Part shown: positions 33,961 to 47,700 of the stretch, piece after piece
Layout: each line of letters opens with the position of its first letter
Position numbering within the stretch: the first letter of the stretch is position 1
Source: Paragorgia papillata
Lineage: Eukaryota; Cnidaria; Anthozoa; Scleralcyonacea; Coralliidae
Assembly: GCA_035771165.1 (NCBI GenBank)
Contig: JAWNZC010000314.1
Coordinates: forward strand, 2,281,501 to 2,345,500
Reading direction: 5' to 3'
Length of the DNA stretch: 64,000 bases
Program-made: the position numbers and the translations under genes
Notes under the pieces: model-generated
What the model saw: the letters and a program-made list of their open reading frames with translations, nothing else
Databases searched by the model: none
What the model was told of the DNA's origin: nothing

Positions 33961-35427
33961 GCTTTGATGGCTTTACTCTGAGTTCCTTTCTTAAGGTAAA
34001 AACACAGCATGGCTAGCATCGACAAAAATCTTGTTCACCTCTGAATACAAGATCACTACAAGTACATACAGTAATTACAACATTGTTTTTACCATAGTAG
34101 CTATAGGCATGATTGAACGCAGTAGATACATGCATGTCTGGACATGCCTATTTTTAATAAATACGGCAAAAGTGCTTTCGATTTCCGTGGATATACTCTG
34201 ATCCTGTTCGGTTATTAACCAATCAGAGCTTGCGTAGTATAAATGTTATTTTATAATAGTGGGTCTCGGTCTTGGACTAATGGCTCTCGGATAAGCCATG
34301 GCAAACTTTAAGAGTTTGTAGCTCAAAGACGATATATGCAGCAGATTTGCTTCTCAGTGAATGCTCCTGTAATGCTGATCTTTTCAAAACCGCTAAAAGG
34401 TTTTTCGCTTTGTAGACCTGACTTTGAGTACACGAAACATTCTCACGACAACTCAACTTCTTGCACTTCGATCAGTAAAATTCCAAAAGGAAAATACGAC
34501 AAAAGACTGAAAAATATGTTGATGACGTTTTGTCTTTATTTCCTTGACATGAACATTACATTGACTACACGATTAATGCCATGTTATGACAATTATTTTA
34601 CTATATGTTGTTTTCGTGGGATTACTTATGAATAAGTGAGTTTTTGGAGCAATATAGTGAGATTAAAATTGCCAAAATATAAAAAAAGAATTTTGAGGAA
34701 CATGAACTTTTTATCATGCGCATGCAGATATTCAGTTTAAATTTGTAAAAAATAAATAATTGTCTATCAGTGCAAAACAAATCAAGAAACTTTTTTTACC
34801 GATCAAAATAGTGTTTTTTAACATTAACTACATACTTTCTTACCAAAACGCGTGTGGGCGATTTTTGAAATTTAGACTCATCGTAGTTTAATTTACATCA
34901 AAACGTGATAACTGAGTAAAAAATGTCTAACTTGTCCAAAATTTGCCGACACTATTTGTAGATAGTTAGCAACTCACCGAAAATTTCAGCAAAAAAATAT
35001 TAAAACATTGCAGAGTTGTAGTTTTTCAAAACACTATTTTGGTAAAAACCTTAGAAATAACTACCTGAGAATTTTCATGCGATGGTATGTTTAGGTGGGG
35101 TGGTGTGTGTCTGTGTGTGGGGGGGGGGGTGTGAATAGGGGAACAAAAATCCGACAATCCGCTACTGCATGTTTTTGGTCAAATCCGACGCACGATTTAC
35201 GCAAATTTTATTTCATGACGCTGACAATTACTTGAATTTGTCCCCACATCGCTTTACTATTTGTCTCGCAAAAATCTTATTTTTTACGTTATTGTTTTTG
35301 CACTGACAGTCACTGCAGAAAATTATTGATTTGTTCAAACTTGAGAATTCTTTTTTCTTCATATTTTGGTATTTCTCCGCTATTCCTACCTTAATGCCTT
35401 GACTAAATATCTAGATCTATACCTGTG
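33961..35427. other. Intergenic, nothing recognised
   Basis: AT-rich. A G/T simple repeat with a G run lies at 35098-35132. A 99-codon frame at 34336-34635 shows no domain and no paralogue; I do not call it. Confidence 0.4.
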
Positions 35428-35445
35428 TTTATTTAAACGTTTATT
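35428..35445 (-). terminator. Poly(A) signals of gene B
   Basis: On the minus strand, AATAAA at 35445-35440 and at 35433-35428, about 105-120 bp past the TGA of gene B. Confidence 0.55.
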
Positions 35446-35549
35446 TTTGTTTACTAATATGATGTATTAAATGGCTTCAATGCCTTAACAAAAGCTACAT
35501 GTTTTTTTTTATGTTTTTTGTTATTTTTCTCCACGATGGTTTTAGTGTT

Positions 35550-35743
35550 TCAACCTTTTTGGCAGGCATTTGGACATTCTTCGGTGTCCGAAACGACGTT
35601 ACCATACTCAGAACAACATTTGTGATCTGCCTTGTTGAAATAATTCATTCCGCAACACTCCCATTGACTTTGCTTGGTGTGCCGTTGTCCTTCACAGCAT
35701 ACTTCTTTGTCAGGATTGTAGTTTTTCCAACTGCATGGAATAA
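35550..35743 (-). CDS. Gene B exon 7: galaxin-like C-terminus
   Basis: The acceptor (minus strand) is tatctgttttcttag; the stop TGA is at 35552-35550. Galaxin pattern: YNPDKEVCCEG, WECCGMNYFN, HKCCS and ECPNAC. About 13 residues shorter than in gene A, mostly at the tail. A plus-strand open frame over the same bases is a shadow. Confidence 0.75.
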
Positions 35744-38700
35744 CTAAGAAAACAGATAAACACGTATTATTACAACACTTTAAAAAAAAGTAGGGATTAT
35801 CTTAAGAAAAATAAAGAACTGCCCATTTTGTAAAATATTTTGCAGTTTTTCGTTTTCTTGCTTCGTTGTTGAGATTTTCAGTTTGCTTGATATGCAAATT
35901 ACACATCTTGACGTCACACGTGCATATGATGCGTTTTTTGGAGAAGGTTAAATCTTTGCTATTATCAAAAATTAATTTGGTTTCATATTAGCAACGATAT
36001 ATAATTTCTATATGATAAGACATTATGCACATGTGACATTAAGATGTTGAATTTGCATATCAAACAAATCTGAATTATCTCAACAACGAAGCAAGGAAAC
36101 GGACTAAACTGCAAAAAAATGTTATGTTATCATTTTAAGTGTGTTTTTTTTTTTAAATATAGAATACTCCGGTTAACCCTTTAGCGCCCAAATAAACTTG
36201 ACAAACAATTCAAAATCATTTGCTGAAGTTCACGTCGTGAGTAAGTTGGCTAAGAATGAATGGTTAGATTTAAAACAAGCTTTTTCTAGTGCAAAATTTA
36301 ACGTAGACTCCAACCATGTCACAATCGGACGTCCTGGGGTCGTTTTGGCCGGCGTTCGTAGCCAAAGGGTTAAGGTCAAGGGCAAGCTGCATGCAGCTCC
36401 GTCTATATAATGTTGCTTTTAAAAAGTCTTCTGCATTCAGACAAAGCCTTCTCCACACCCTATTTAATCTTTTTTATCGAATCAGACTGCGAATACACAT
36501 ATATTCCGTTACCTTTTATCAAACCATTTCATTGTCTTACACGAAACATCAACCACATTTTAAAACTGCGCATGGGCTCGACTATGCTCACCGCTCTTAC
36601 GCATAAGCAAGGCCGCGTGCAGACGTGAAAACCAGTCTGGTCGCAGAATAGTGATGAGAGTTTTTCACAAACCTTTGACTTCAAAGTTGAGATGACAATC
36701 CACCTTCCTACCATTCGACATAACGTAGCTATACGTTGGTGTATGTTTACCAATCTGATAGGAATCATGTACGCCGCTTGTAGACATACTGGCGTGTTTT
36801 AATCCTGGACAGTTTGGTTTTGGTACTTCAAAATCAGCAGGGCAAGTTGGATCATTGGGTCTGGTGTAAAAAACACCTAGATCTTTAGATGGACAGTCGC
36901 AAACTGAAAATGAAATTGTGACAATATAAATAATGATATTAGGTGCTACGTCGAGTGACGAACCATACCGTGGGTATAAGTATAGAGAAAAATTCAACTC
37001 GACCGCGGCTGGAATTCGAGCCCGCGACCTTCGGTCTACTAGTCCGACGCTCTACCGACTGAGCTACATGGTCAAGTTGGGAGCAGGTCGTGGAATGATG
37101 GTTCTAATATTTAATATTTGAACAATAGACACTTCCCGAATTCGCTGCAATGTCCACGAAACAATGGCTCGAAGTTGAGGTTGGCAATGAGATCGTAATG
37201 CATTTACGACATCAGCTACAGACCCTATTCAAAAATGGCCACCGAATTAGAATTCTTTTATATACATATAAATTAGCCCTTTGATTTGAGCATGTTAACA
37301 GGTCGTCCACGCCTAGGAATTCAGGTATGTTGACGGATTATAAAAAAAAAGATTATAATTGTGTGGTTATATCTTAAAGTTTTCATAAAAATTGGACTTG
37401 ATTATTTGGAGATATAGTGTTCGGATGTTAGGTATTTTTATGGGTTAACTCTTGCCTGTTTAGTTCCTCAATTGCTGCAAGAGAAGTAAACAAAACTTAT
37501 AGTTTTGCCATGTTACGACTCTTAGTGATTATATCAAAAACTTTATCGGGTTTTTGAAGCATTGGATTAGAATAACGGTAAGCTGAAAACAAATTTTACC
37601 CTCCGATCAATTTATCAAAATACGACTTGCTGGGACGCATGCCGAGCGCATTGTGATAAACTTTCGTCCACACCTTGTAATTTTGTCATCAGTTAGCCAA
37701 GATAACTACTTGTTAGGTTTCATTGAAAAATTGCAAATTTGAGTTGATTATTTAACAATTCTTCGCCGAAGGCGAGGTGAATATCGGTGTATAATAACCG
37801 AGACGAAGTCGAGGTTATTATTCACCGATATTCACTGAGCCTGAGGCGAATAATTGTTTTAGTATAAACACACATTTTCATACTTTTAGGAGCAGCGTTT
37901 TCTTTAAAATTGTTAATTTCCTCTTCTCTCATTGACAAACCGACTGGCGGCCATTTTGAATAAACCCTGCAGGTGATTATCGAGAATTAATCCGAGGTAG
38001 GTCGACCAATCATCGCACGAGATTTTCTATAATCACCTGCGTATTTATACTAATTCTTGATATTCAATTGGAAAGATGACATACCAGCTAAAATTCAATA
38101 CAAGATGTTGTCTTCTTTCGAACATGGCCGAATGATAACGTGCACAAACAAAGATTTCCAAATCCTTCTCGCCTCATTTCTCTTGCGAAAGCAATGGTTC
38201 ATATTTTTCAGCGACATATTTGTTCATATTTCAGCAACGACTCCAAATTTTTGGTAGTAACACCAGAGAATATATAGTAGTTGAATCCACTGATTTATCG
38301 TATGGCTCGGCAATTTTATCCACGTCCTCTTCTAAACTCAACTCAGAGATTTCCACATCAAGCGTATTTTACCCGCCATATTTTTGTTTTGGATTTTCCG
38401 TGGCTTAGCGTTCGTCGCTATGGTGACAGGGATTGGCTCGTTACCAGTCCTCTGCATCACACATCGATCAGCGCGCCCATTGCCGTTTCACCGCCCCCTA
38501 TATAACCGCCCTGCTTCTGATCGCCGGTGAGACGCTCCAACCATATTGAGCTACTGGGACTCAGATGATTTCAACGTAGGTTGAGTTCGATATATGACAT
38601 TATATTTACTATTATCTTTCATACCCAGACTCGATTTCAAGCGTTGTTCGTGGCTTCGTGCCTACTGAAGCAAATTCGGGAAGTATCTTTTGTTTTAATA

Positions 38701-41700
38701 TCGAGAGACTCAGACTATATATGTGAATACGGTAACGTTTCCGGGTGTTTTCATATTGTTTCAAGTAGTGAGCTGATTGTTCTTTAATGTTTGGAATAAT
38801 TATTGCGAACTCAGAAGTTTTTGCGCACCTTATCCTACTAATGATATACATGGAAAAAGAATTTCTGAATTTTGATTGGTAGTGCAGTTTTAAGGAAATA
38901 CAGTGCAGAAAAAAGGAAATACAATGCGAATTTTGAAGCCAATGAACCAATCAAAAACACTAAAAACTGTAAAGAGCCAATCACGTTCCACAACGGATTT
39001 TTGAGGCATGGCATTTTCCAACCTCGTGCCCAGGCCTCTGCACAAAATAAACAAATATGGCGGCCAAGATTTGAAATGGAGGAGAACAATTCGTTCAAAT
39101 TTGAAGCTAATTTAATAATGATTATTCCTTATTCTTGTGAAGTAAAGTACCTGCAAGAAAACTAGAAGATTCTTAGTGCTTTAAGTAAACTTTATCGAGT
39201 AATGGTAGAAGAAGCAGAGCGTTTTTAAACAACCAAATATACGAGGAGTTGATACTGCCGAAAGGGAACTGTAATGTAAGTACAGTTGACTTGGACATTT
39301 TTTCATGTATATTATTAATAAGTAATAGCATGGTTTTTTGTGCAATTTGGAAAAACATGCACTTGTGAGTTTTTCAAAGACCTCAAATAGCACTCGTCCT
39401 TCGGACTTGTGCCATTTTGATAGTTTTTGAAAAACTCACTCTGACTCGTGCATGTTTTTTTTTTCCCAAATTGCACTCAAAACCATGCTATTACTTATAC
39501 ATAACGCTCATTATATTTTAAATTATGCAACTATAATATAAAGTTTATTGTAGCGCACTTACCTTTCACTTGCACGCTCAGATAACATGTGTGTCTTAGA
39601 TAACTATTACGACCATTCTGGTATTTGTATATATAACTAATAACATGATTGCCAACGTCAAAATCCTTCGGAGATTCTGTGCGTGGAGGGTTAACCACTA
39701 CCTCTTTGATTACTGGTGGGTTGGCTGAACAGGTAAGAGATGGTTTTTCCCAGTAGACTTTGCCACTGCTTTCACCAGACTTGACATACTTAACTGCTGT
39801 AGTGCTAGCACATTCACAGTCCCCTAAAGAATAATAAAGAACATTGCTAAACGTTGGACATTGGCAATAAAAATGAAGTTTGTCAAATTTGAAAGAACTC
39901 GTAAAATTGTAATAGAAGATATTTTGCAATTTTTTTGTATCTTTCTTCGTTTTTTAAATATTTCAGTAACAATATTGAACATTCCCATCTGTAGGTAGTT
40001 CTTTATGTAAACCTTGTGTCTGGCTATGATGACTAGGTCCTAGTGTGACATTTGACATTGTAACTATGACGTTATCTGTAGTAAACACTTTGACTGGCTA
40101 ACATTTGCTGGGTGGTCACTTCCAACCTGTCTCATTGTAGTCACTTAGACATGAAATATTTTCTATTTGGCTGAGCAAAGGGAAATAGAATAGAATTTCC
40201 TTTCATTCTTATTTCTGAGACATATCCAGTTCATGATCAAAAACTTGGCTGGCTTTCACTTTGAACTTAGCACTATACACAATGTCTTACGTATAATGTA
40301 GTCTATGAGAATGATTTGCAGAAAATTTAATTGGGCATATGGCCTATCAAAACCCCTTTCATGTTGTTTCTAGCCTGGTGTCTGTATATGTAACTTAAAC
40401 ATATGTATATGTAGTTGGTAAATGTGTCTGTTTTGCTTGAATTTTATTTGGGACCACAGTAGTGGGCCAAAAGCTGTTGTGGTTACCCTGCCACCATCTT
40501 ATTTTATTGTTTATTGTAGAATTTTTGTCCAGTTCATGTTTGTAATAGGTAGAATTAGTAAAGCTTATAAATTAAATAGATAAAATATAAAATAATTCCC
40601 ATAGGAGAAAAATGTGACATCAATATAATGGCTTCGGTATACTGTATACACCAATATGACCACTTGTTGCCATGCATTAACCTATGATTATCTCATGACA
40701 CACCCACATTTCATTGTTCTAACAGACCGGTTAAATCCTTTATTCAACTGATTATATAGCATGCAGATGAGTATGCATAGTGGGGTAACTATACTTATCC
40801 CACTAGGATAACTAGTTATCTCATTGTTTTGACTGCTTATCGCATGCTAATGAGTATCTTCCTTTCTAACTCTTGTTTCTTTCTCGGTAAGTTAAAAAAA
40901 AAACACGAAATGATTTCACTGCGAGAGAGTCATGAGATAAAATGGTTTGCGGCCTCTCGTGGCTGTTAAGCTTCACTCACGATGTTAAATCCCATATCAC
41001 ACTCGTGACCATCAATTAACCCATATACCAACAAGATCACTGAGAAACACCAAGTTGGCTGAGTTTCTTACCTGGTCTGATGCAGTCTGCATTCATAGGG
41101 TCTTTCTTACAGTCTGGGGATAAAAATAAACATTTTCGTTAGATATTTATGTCGTAGTAGGTATAAACTTTGTATTTTGGGTCAATCTGTTTCAAGTTTG
41201 GGCCAGTTCATATTGTCCCGGTAAGCGAGACTAAGTCTGTCTTGTGCCATTTATATGGTAGTTTTCATCTCGACTAACGCGGAGAAGTCATAAATGAAAT
41301 CAATCTTCCTAATTTTATTAACCAAATTTCTCTGTAACATATATACGATAGTCACTTTATGTAATAGATAAAGCATGAGCAGCCGATCTGTATGGGGATT
41401 TACAAGGCGAGCCGAAGTAAATCCACATACAGATCGGACGCGAATGCTTTATCGTATTTGTGAAATGAAACAATAGAATGAAGCTAATTAGTATTCATAA
41501 CTTTTGATAAAGATCACCAAGACGGCTAAGTAGTATTCTTAACTTTTGATACAGATCACTTTGTCCAAAAGATGATCTTTATTGGGATTTACAGACGTAT
41601 ACATGTGACTTGAATGCTACGTTTTGATTGCTTCTTAACCTCATTAATTATTCATGAATTTCACAAATATAGTTTTAATTGTAAGACTTGCGGGTCTTAA

Positions 41701-44700
41701 AAAAACCTATTAAGGTTTCCTATAGACCTCTATATATGTATATATGTATATATGTGTATATGTATGTGTATTGTATAAATGTGCGTATGTGTTTGCGTGT
41801 ATAAATACGCTCATGTTTCTAATTTTGTAAAGCGATATGGGCGAATTATCCACTCAAATAATACTAACGATTTACCCGTTTTAAAAAAAAATAGCTTGTC
41901 CGATAATCCGTGACAAGACATACTGCTAGACATTAACCATCAAAGATAACAATTTTGTTGTATTAGTAATTACACAGGTTTGTTTGCTTCAAAATCAATC
42001 CTTTTATTATACAATTGTGATTTATATTCTAATAAAGAATAAAATCTTCAACTATCCTAAAATATCATCGAAGAAAAACCCAACTTTTTGTCCTTGCCAG
42101 AGACTTCATCCGGTATAACCGGGACGAATTAAGTGTTCATACGGGGAAAATTTCATCCGCTTACTGAGATCTCGGCAAGCGTGCGCGAACCCAGTTTCTT
42201 ATATGAACGCAACGGAGTGACCGCGGGAGTGACCGCTTATCGGGACCATATAAACAAGCCCTTGGATCAATCAACTTTTATTGCTATACTGTATGCGCGC
42301 GTGATAATAATTGTATATATGGCTGTTTTGAGTTTTCAGTGTGACAGGTTTTTTTTTTGTTTTTCATGCATGGACCAGTTTTGTCTTTCTTGTATGTAAT
42401 ATATATAGAAAATAAACATGGTTTGGAAACCCAGAAAACTTCAAAGCGGTTAACAATCGAACTACGATTCAGTGTTGAAAGGTACCTGAAGGTGCACAAA
42501 TCTTTTGTTTTAGCTTTATCAATATTTGAACAGTACGATTGAGTAGGTGAACCCAAACGCCGCTATTGGATGATTTCATTTTTATATATGCAGAAACCAA
42601 TATGTTCAGTAACCGTGAAAGTGCACAAATTTCCATAAACCTGAACAGAAACAGAAAACAATATGACTTCTGTCGAGCTTTCAAACCATGTTTTTTTCAT
42701 TAACTATAATTTATGAATTAGTGTCAGTAATTTCTTCTCACCTGTTTTTTTGCACGATTTGTCTACCATTGTAGAAACAACCTTGTCAAATTGTGCTTTG
42801 TTTGTTTGGATCGCGTCGGACGGTGTAGTTGTCCACTTTTCCAGCAATTTTGGGTCGCCGTTGTTACCAATGTAAACACCAACAACCCGAATTTCCTTTT
42901 CGCGCAGTTTCACCGAGAAAGCGTTGGCCATTTTTGTCTCTCCTTTCCGGAGTCGTTTACTGGCATATACTTCGGGTTTATCATCGTAATCATAATAGCC
43001 GTACGTTGTGCCGCCTCTAGCTCTGATTGGTCTGCCGTCAGTGAGAATCATCACTACGTCTTTCACGTTCCCTCTCTCCACACCCCCGTTCAAAGGACTC
43101 TCTTGATGAAAAATCTATAAGACGAAAAACAATTTCAAAAAGTTTTAGAAAACTCTGATGTTTCTGATTAGAATCTATTAACGTATAGAAGCCCAGGAGA
43201 TCACATCAACTTTTCTTTTTTATGTTTTAACATATTTTCACCTCTTAACTTTCTATTTTTAACTTTTAACTCTGTATTTTTAACTTTTAATAACATTTCA
43301 ATCAATTTTACTCATTCCTGATTGGCTAATGACATCTGTATTAAATTTAAATTGTTTTACTAGAGGTATTTGAAAAAAATACCACATGTGGTATTTTTTT
43401 AAATACCATACATCCGGGTGTTTGCAGTAAATACTTGTTTCCATCTGCCAAACTGACTTGATACCGCAACGTTTGATACGACCTAAAATGACGTCATGTC
43501 AGTTTGGCAGATGGAAACAATTGCTGACAGTAAACAAGTCAGTTCAACCACACGAGTCCTGGTTTACTTGCTTTTGCCGAGCGTTCAAGAAGTTAGTCAC
43601 GAAGAAAGTTAAGTAAAGGTTAACTTAAAACAATTGAAAATTAGATGAAGACATTACTCAAAGATGCTGTTTATATCAATGTCACGCTGTGAAAGAACTC
43701 GCCGTCCTTTTCATATGCTGAGTTTGATGTTTATAGTTTCGCCGTTTTGTCAAGCTTTGAGAAAAGGTAAAATTGATTGAAATGTTATTAAAAGGAAATA
43801 ACACTTGTTCTCGAAGAATTAATGAAAAATCGCACTTGTGTTTGGCGAAATATTCGTTTGGCGAAGTACTATGAAGATTTCGCCAAACACGCGTGCGATT
43901 TTTCATTAATTCTTCTCGAACCGTGTTATTTCCTATACTAACATTTTATTTTTAACTTTTATAATTTTATTTTTACGTTTTAACTTTTTAATTTTTGCGT
44001 TTCAACTTTTCATTTTTACGTTTCAACTTTTCAATTTTATAAAAATATGACAAAATAAAAAGTTTAAAGTTAAAAATTAGAAACTAAAAAGTTGAAAGCA
44101 AAAGGTTAAAAGTTAAAAATAGAGAGTTAAAAGTTAAAAATGAAAAGTTAAAAGTTGAAAACAAAAAGCTAAAAGTTTAATAAAAATGAAAAGTTGAAAC
44201 GCAAAAATAGAAAGTTAAAACGTAAAAATAGAATGTTGAAAATTAAAAATAAATAATAAAACATAAAAGTAAAAGTTTAAAACGTGAAAACAAAAAGTTA
44301 TATAATTAAAAAATAAAAAGTTAGAATTTGAAAATATAAAGTTAAAAATGAGTAGTTGAAACGCAAAAATGGAAAGTTAAAACGTAAAAATAAAATGTTG
44401 AAAGTTAAAGGTGATATCCAGCGCGTTCTGCGCATGATCCGCCATCTTTGTTTTGAGCACCTCAAAACATAACATTCGTAGATAATTACATGAAGTACTC
44501 AGCTCAGTGTAAACCATTCGAAGCAACATATCTCTTCGGATTTCTTCTAAAAATGTTTAGTTTCGGGTACAGTAATGAAGAGCAAGCAAGAAAAGCTTAC
44601 AACCTCGAATAAGGTATCAGTATATTTTTGGTAAATAAAGAAGTAAACATTAGTTTCGTACATGCGAAGAACGAACTGGACAGCACCTTTAAAAATAAAA

Positions 44701-47700
44701 AGTTAAACATAAAATGGAAAAGTTGATGTGGCTGAGCCTTTTATACTAACGTGCAGTGTGTATAGAGATGCATTTCAAATAAGGTCGACGTGACCCTTGA
44801 GGCAATAGGGAGCTTTAGATTTGATTGCGACTACCGTACGAGATTCGCCATTGTACGCGCCATCTCGTACTGACGTGATGAACTTGTGGTAGCGTTTTAT
44901 CTTAGCACGAGTCATTCTCGTTCCCAGATCCCCAACCTTTCTTAGCGCGGCCGCAGGAAAATTCTTGGGGCTCTGGAGACATGGGTTCCGGATGTCCTAG
45001 ATTTTAGGACATCTGGTGTTTGCAAAGTCAAAGTTATCTATACCTTGTCCCTTTGCACGCTTGGATATGTCAAAACAGTTTTTGACTTTTTGTGGAAGTA
45101 ATTTGATTAGTTTTATTGATTTTTCATCGCCTTGTGCCTAAAACGTAAACATTGTGGTGCGAAATGGACGCTTTTGTAACATAGTTTTTTGGGAAGGAGT
45201 GTAAAAGCTGCAAGATGCCAAGATCATGTTCAAACTTATGTATAAAACGGTATTGTATGATGCACGTCGAGCTGTAGGTCCATGAACTGACGAGTGAAAT
45301 TTTGAAAACCCTGTTTTGTTTATTCTCGTTATCTTTAATCTTTCAAGTTGTATATTTCAATAAATGTTTCATCTAACAAAAATAGTTCGAGTTTTGTGTT
45401 GGCTATTTGCTTGTTTTAAATGGTTTTCGGCTGAAAAATAAATTGTCTTTTCCACTGTTGTCGTCAACATATTTATCAACCTGGACGTGTCAGAAGCAAA
45501 GAAAAATTTGTTTATATCACCAGAAACAAATCAACAAACATATTCCATATAAAATAAACGTTTTATGGAGTTCTTGTTTAGAGGTTACGGACGGCAGGTT
45601 CTCCATTTCTCTTCATTGAGGCCAAAGGTTTGTCGGGCTGTTCGTCCTCGTTCGTGTTCAAAAATTATATTGAAAGACATCTCGTTTTAGAAGGTGGCAT
45701 ACGAGGCAAAATTGGTCGGAATTGGGTAAAGCTTTGTTCCTGTTCGTCCTTGAATAAACAATACATAGACGGAAACGTTGTGTTCCCATCCCGACGAGGT
45801 CGTATCAAAACAGATGCCAGGCTGACACGCGAAGTTGTCAAGTCGTCAAAACCGTCAACGCTTTGTGAAAACCAACATATACTAATATCACTTGTGCAGC
45901 TATTGTTGTTTCCTGGCACATTCAGTGAGATTCTACCATTTTTTGTAAAGCCCTGTAGGTTATAGCATGGCTGGCATATTTTCTTTGGGAAAACATTGTC
46001 AGGTCTGATCGTACTGCTATGTAAAAATTTGATGATTTTCGCAATTTCACAGTAACTTTAATTTCAAATATCAACACAGGATGATTTTTCATGATAAGAT
46101 ATTTGTTAACCGCTTTGGTTGAAGACGGAGGGTTGAAGAATTGTTTATGTTGTTTTCATCCATCCTCAGTAATAATTTAGGTTGTAGGTATGAATATTTA
46201 TTAATAATTTAATTGTAGGTGTGAATATTTCTCATATATACCGTTAGTGGCAAAGCATAATAAATAAATAAATAAATTTTGTGATCTCTACATGAGCTTC
46301 AATGTCACAATGTTACTTCCGGTCGGTAATTTAATCAACCAATCACGCATTACGCAATATCCATGTCTCCTGAACCTCAAGAATTTTCGTGTGGCCGTGC
46401 TAAGAAAAGTAGGGGATCTGGGAACGAGAATGAGTACGAGTTTCAAGGAAAATCTCGTACTGAAATAAGCGGCTACTACGAATTTATTACGTCAGTAGGA
46501 CAGCTGGCTTTCACTCTAGGGTCGACGTAGCTGTGACGTCACATTCACATAAAAAAATGTATCCAAGATGGCAGACAGATTTAAGGTAGCAACTTTGAAA
46601 GTGTAATTAATTTAATTCTTTGAAAGTTTTCATGGCGATAATGTAATATAAATAAGTTTTGTGGTAACACCACGTAAAATATTTCTTTGCTAAGCTTTCG
46701 GCCTGTTGACTCAGGCCCTCGTCAGAGCAATGACAACAAGTTGTTGGCTCACGTCATTTATAAACTAAGCAACTGATCAATTAAATCACGTGAGAATACA
46801 ATGGCGTATCACGTTAATTTTATTAATTAGAAAACAAAATCAAGAATGTTCTCCGAATAGAGCACACCACGTGCTGTTTAATGGCTGTCCTTCTGTCAAG
46901 AGTCAACAGGCCGAAAGCTTAGCAAAGAAATATTTTACGTGGTGTTTCCACAAAACTTATTTATATGTAATTAATTTGGTTTATATCAATTCATCTAGCC
47001 TAATTACACACAAGAGTGTACTTTTATCTCATTAGTTTGCTTTTCAAAACATTTCTTTTTCCAAGCACCTTAATTGCAAATGTTAATTTACTTTTCAAAA
47101 ACCATTAATTACAAAAACAATATTTCACAAAACTACCTATAGAAAAAGATACCTGATTGGCTAGCATTAAAGACATCCCAGTTCTTGTTGCGCCGCCTTC
47201 TAACTCTTCCCACGTCAATCCTTTAATATACTTCAGTAAGTCAGCTTTTGTTGTTTTCTCTCCAAATTTCAGCAACACTTTAGTTTTGTTTTGGGTACTA
47301 AAGGTGATTATGCCTATATGTGTTCCTTCCGGACCAACATTTAAATCTTCGTTGTTGATGAGACTCCTGAAGAAGGTTTTTACTTGGTTGTCAAAAGCGC
47401 TTTTGCCAATAGATTTTGAATTGTCCCAAATTATCAAGAGATCAACTTTACACTCTAAAAATATTTTCAAAAACTTTGTAATGATTCATGAGGAAAATAC
47501 AAAGTGAATCAGTACCATGTCCGTGGTTTTATATCTGATAAAAAAATCCTCTATTTTTACATAAACTTTAACTTTTTTCATTTTCTTGAATTAGACAAGG
47601 TAGTTTTTCAAAATTACTACGCCAATGAATTTACTGAGCAAATACGTACCCTCCCTGAGTATGAGACTACACTCACTCTAAACATTCAGTTGAATGGTTG

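Noticed and set aside
34336..34635. 99-codon ORF in the intergenic region
   Set aside because: No domain, no paralogue in the mirrored region and no convincing splice or poly(A) context.
35499..35747. Plus-strand hydrophobic ORF
   Set aside because: Shadow of the galaxin-like last exon of gene B, which lies on the minus strand with proper acceptor, cysteines and stop.
36999..37073. Functional tRNA gene
   Set aside because: A and B boxes are present but acceptor and T stems do not pair well and it carries SINE-like flanks.
39285..39305. Possible remnant of the missing HYR-like exon in gene B (gttgacttggaca)
   Set aside because: The match to the start of A exon 6 is about a dozen bases and no further coding similarity follows.
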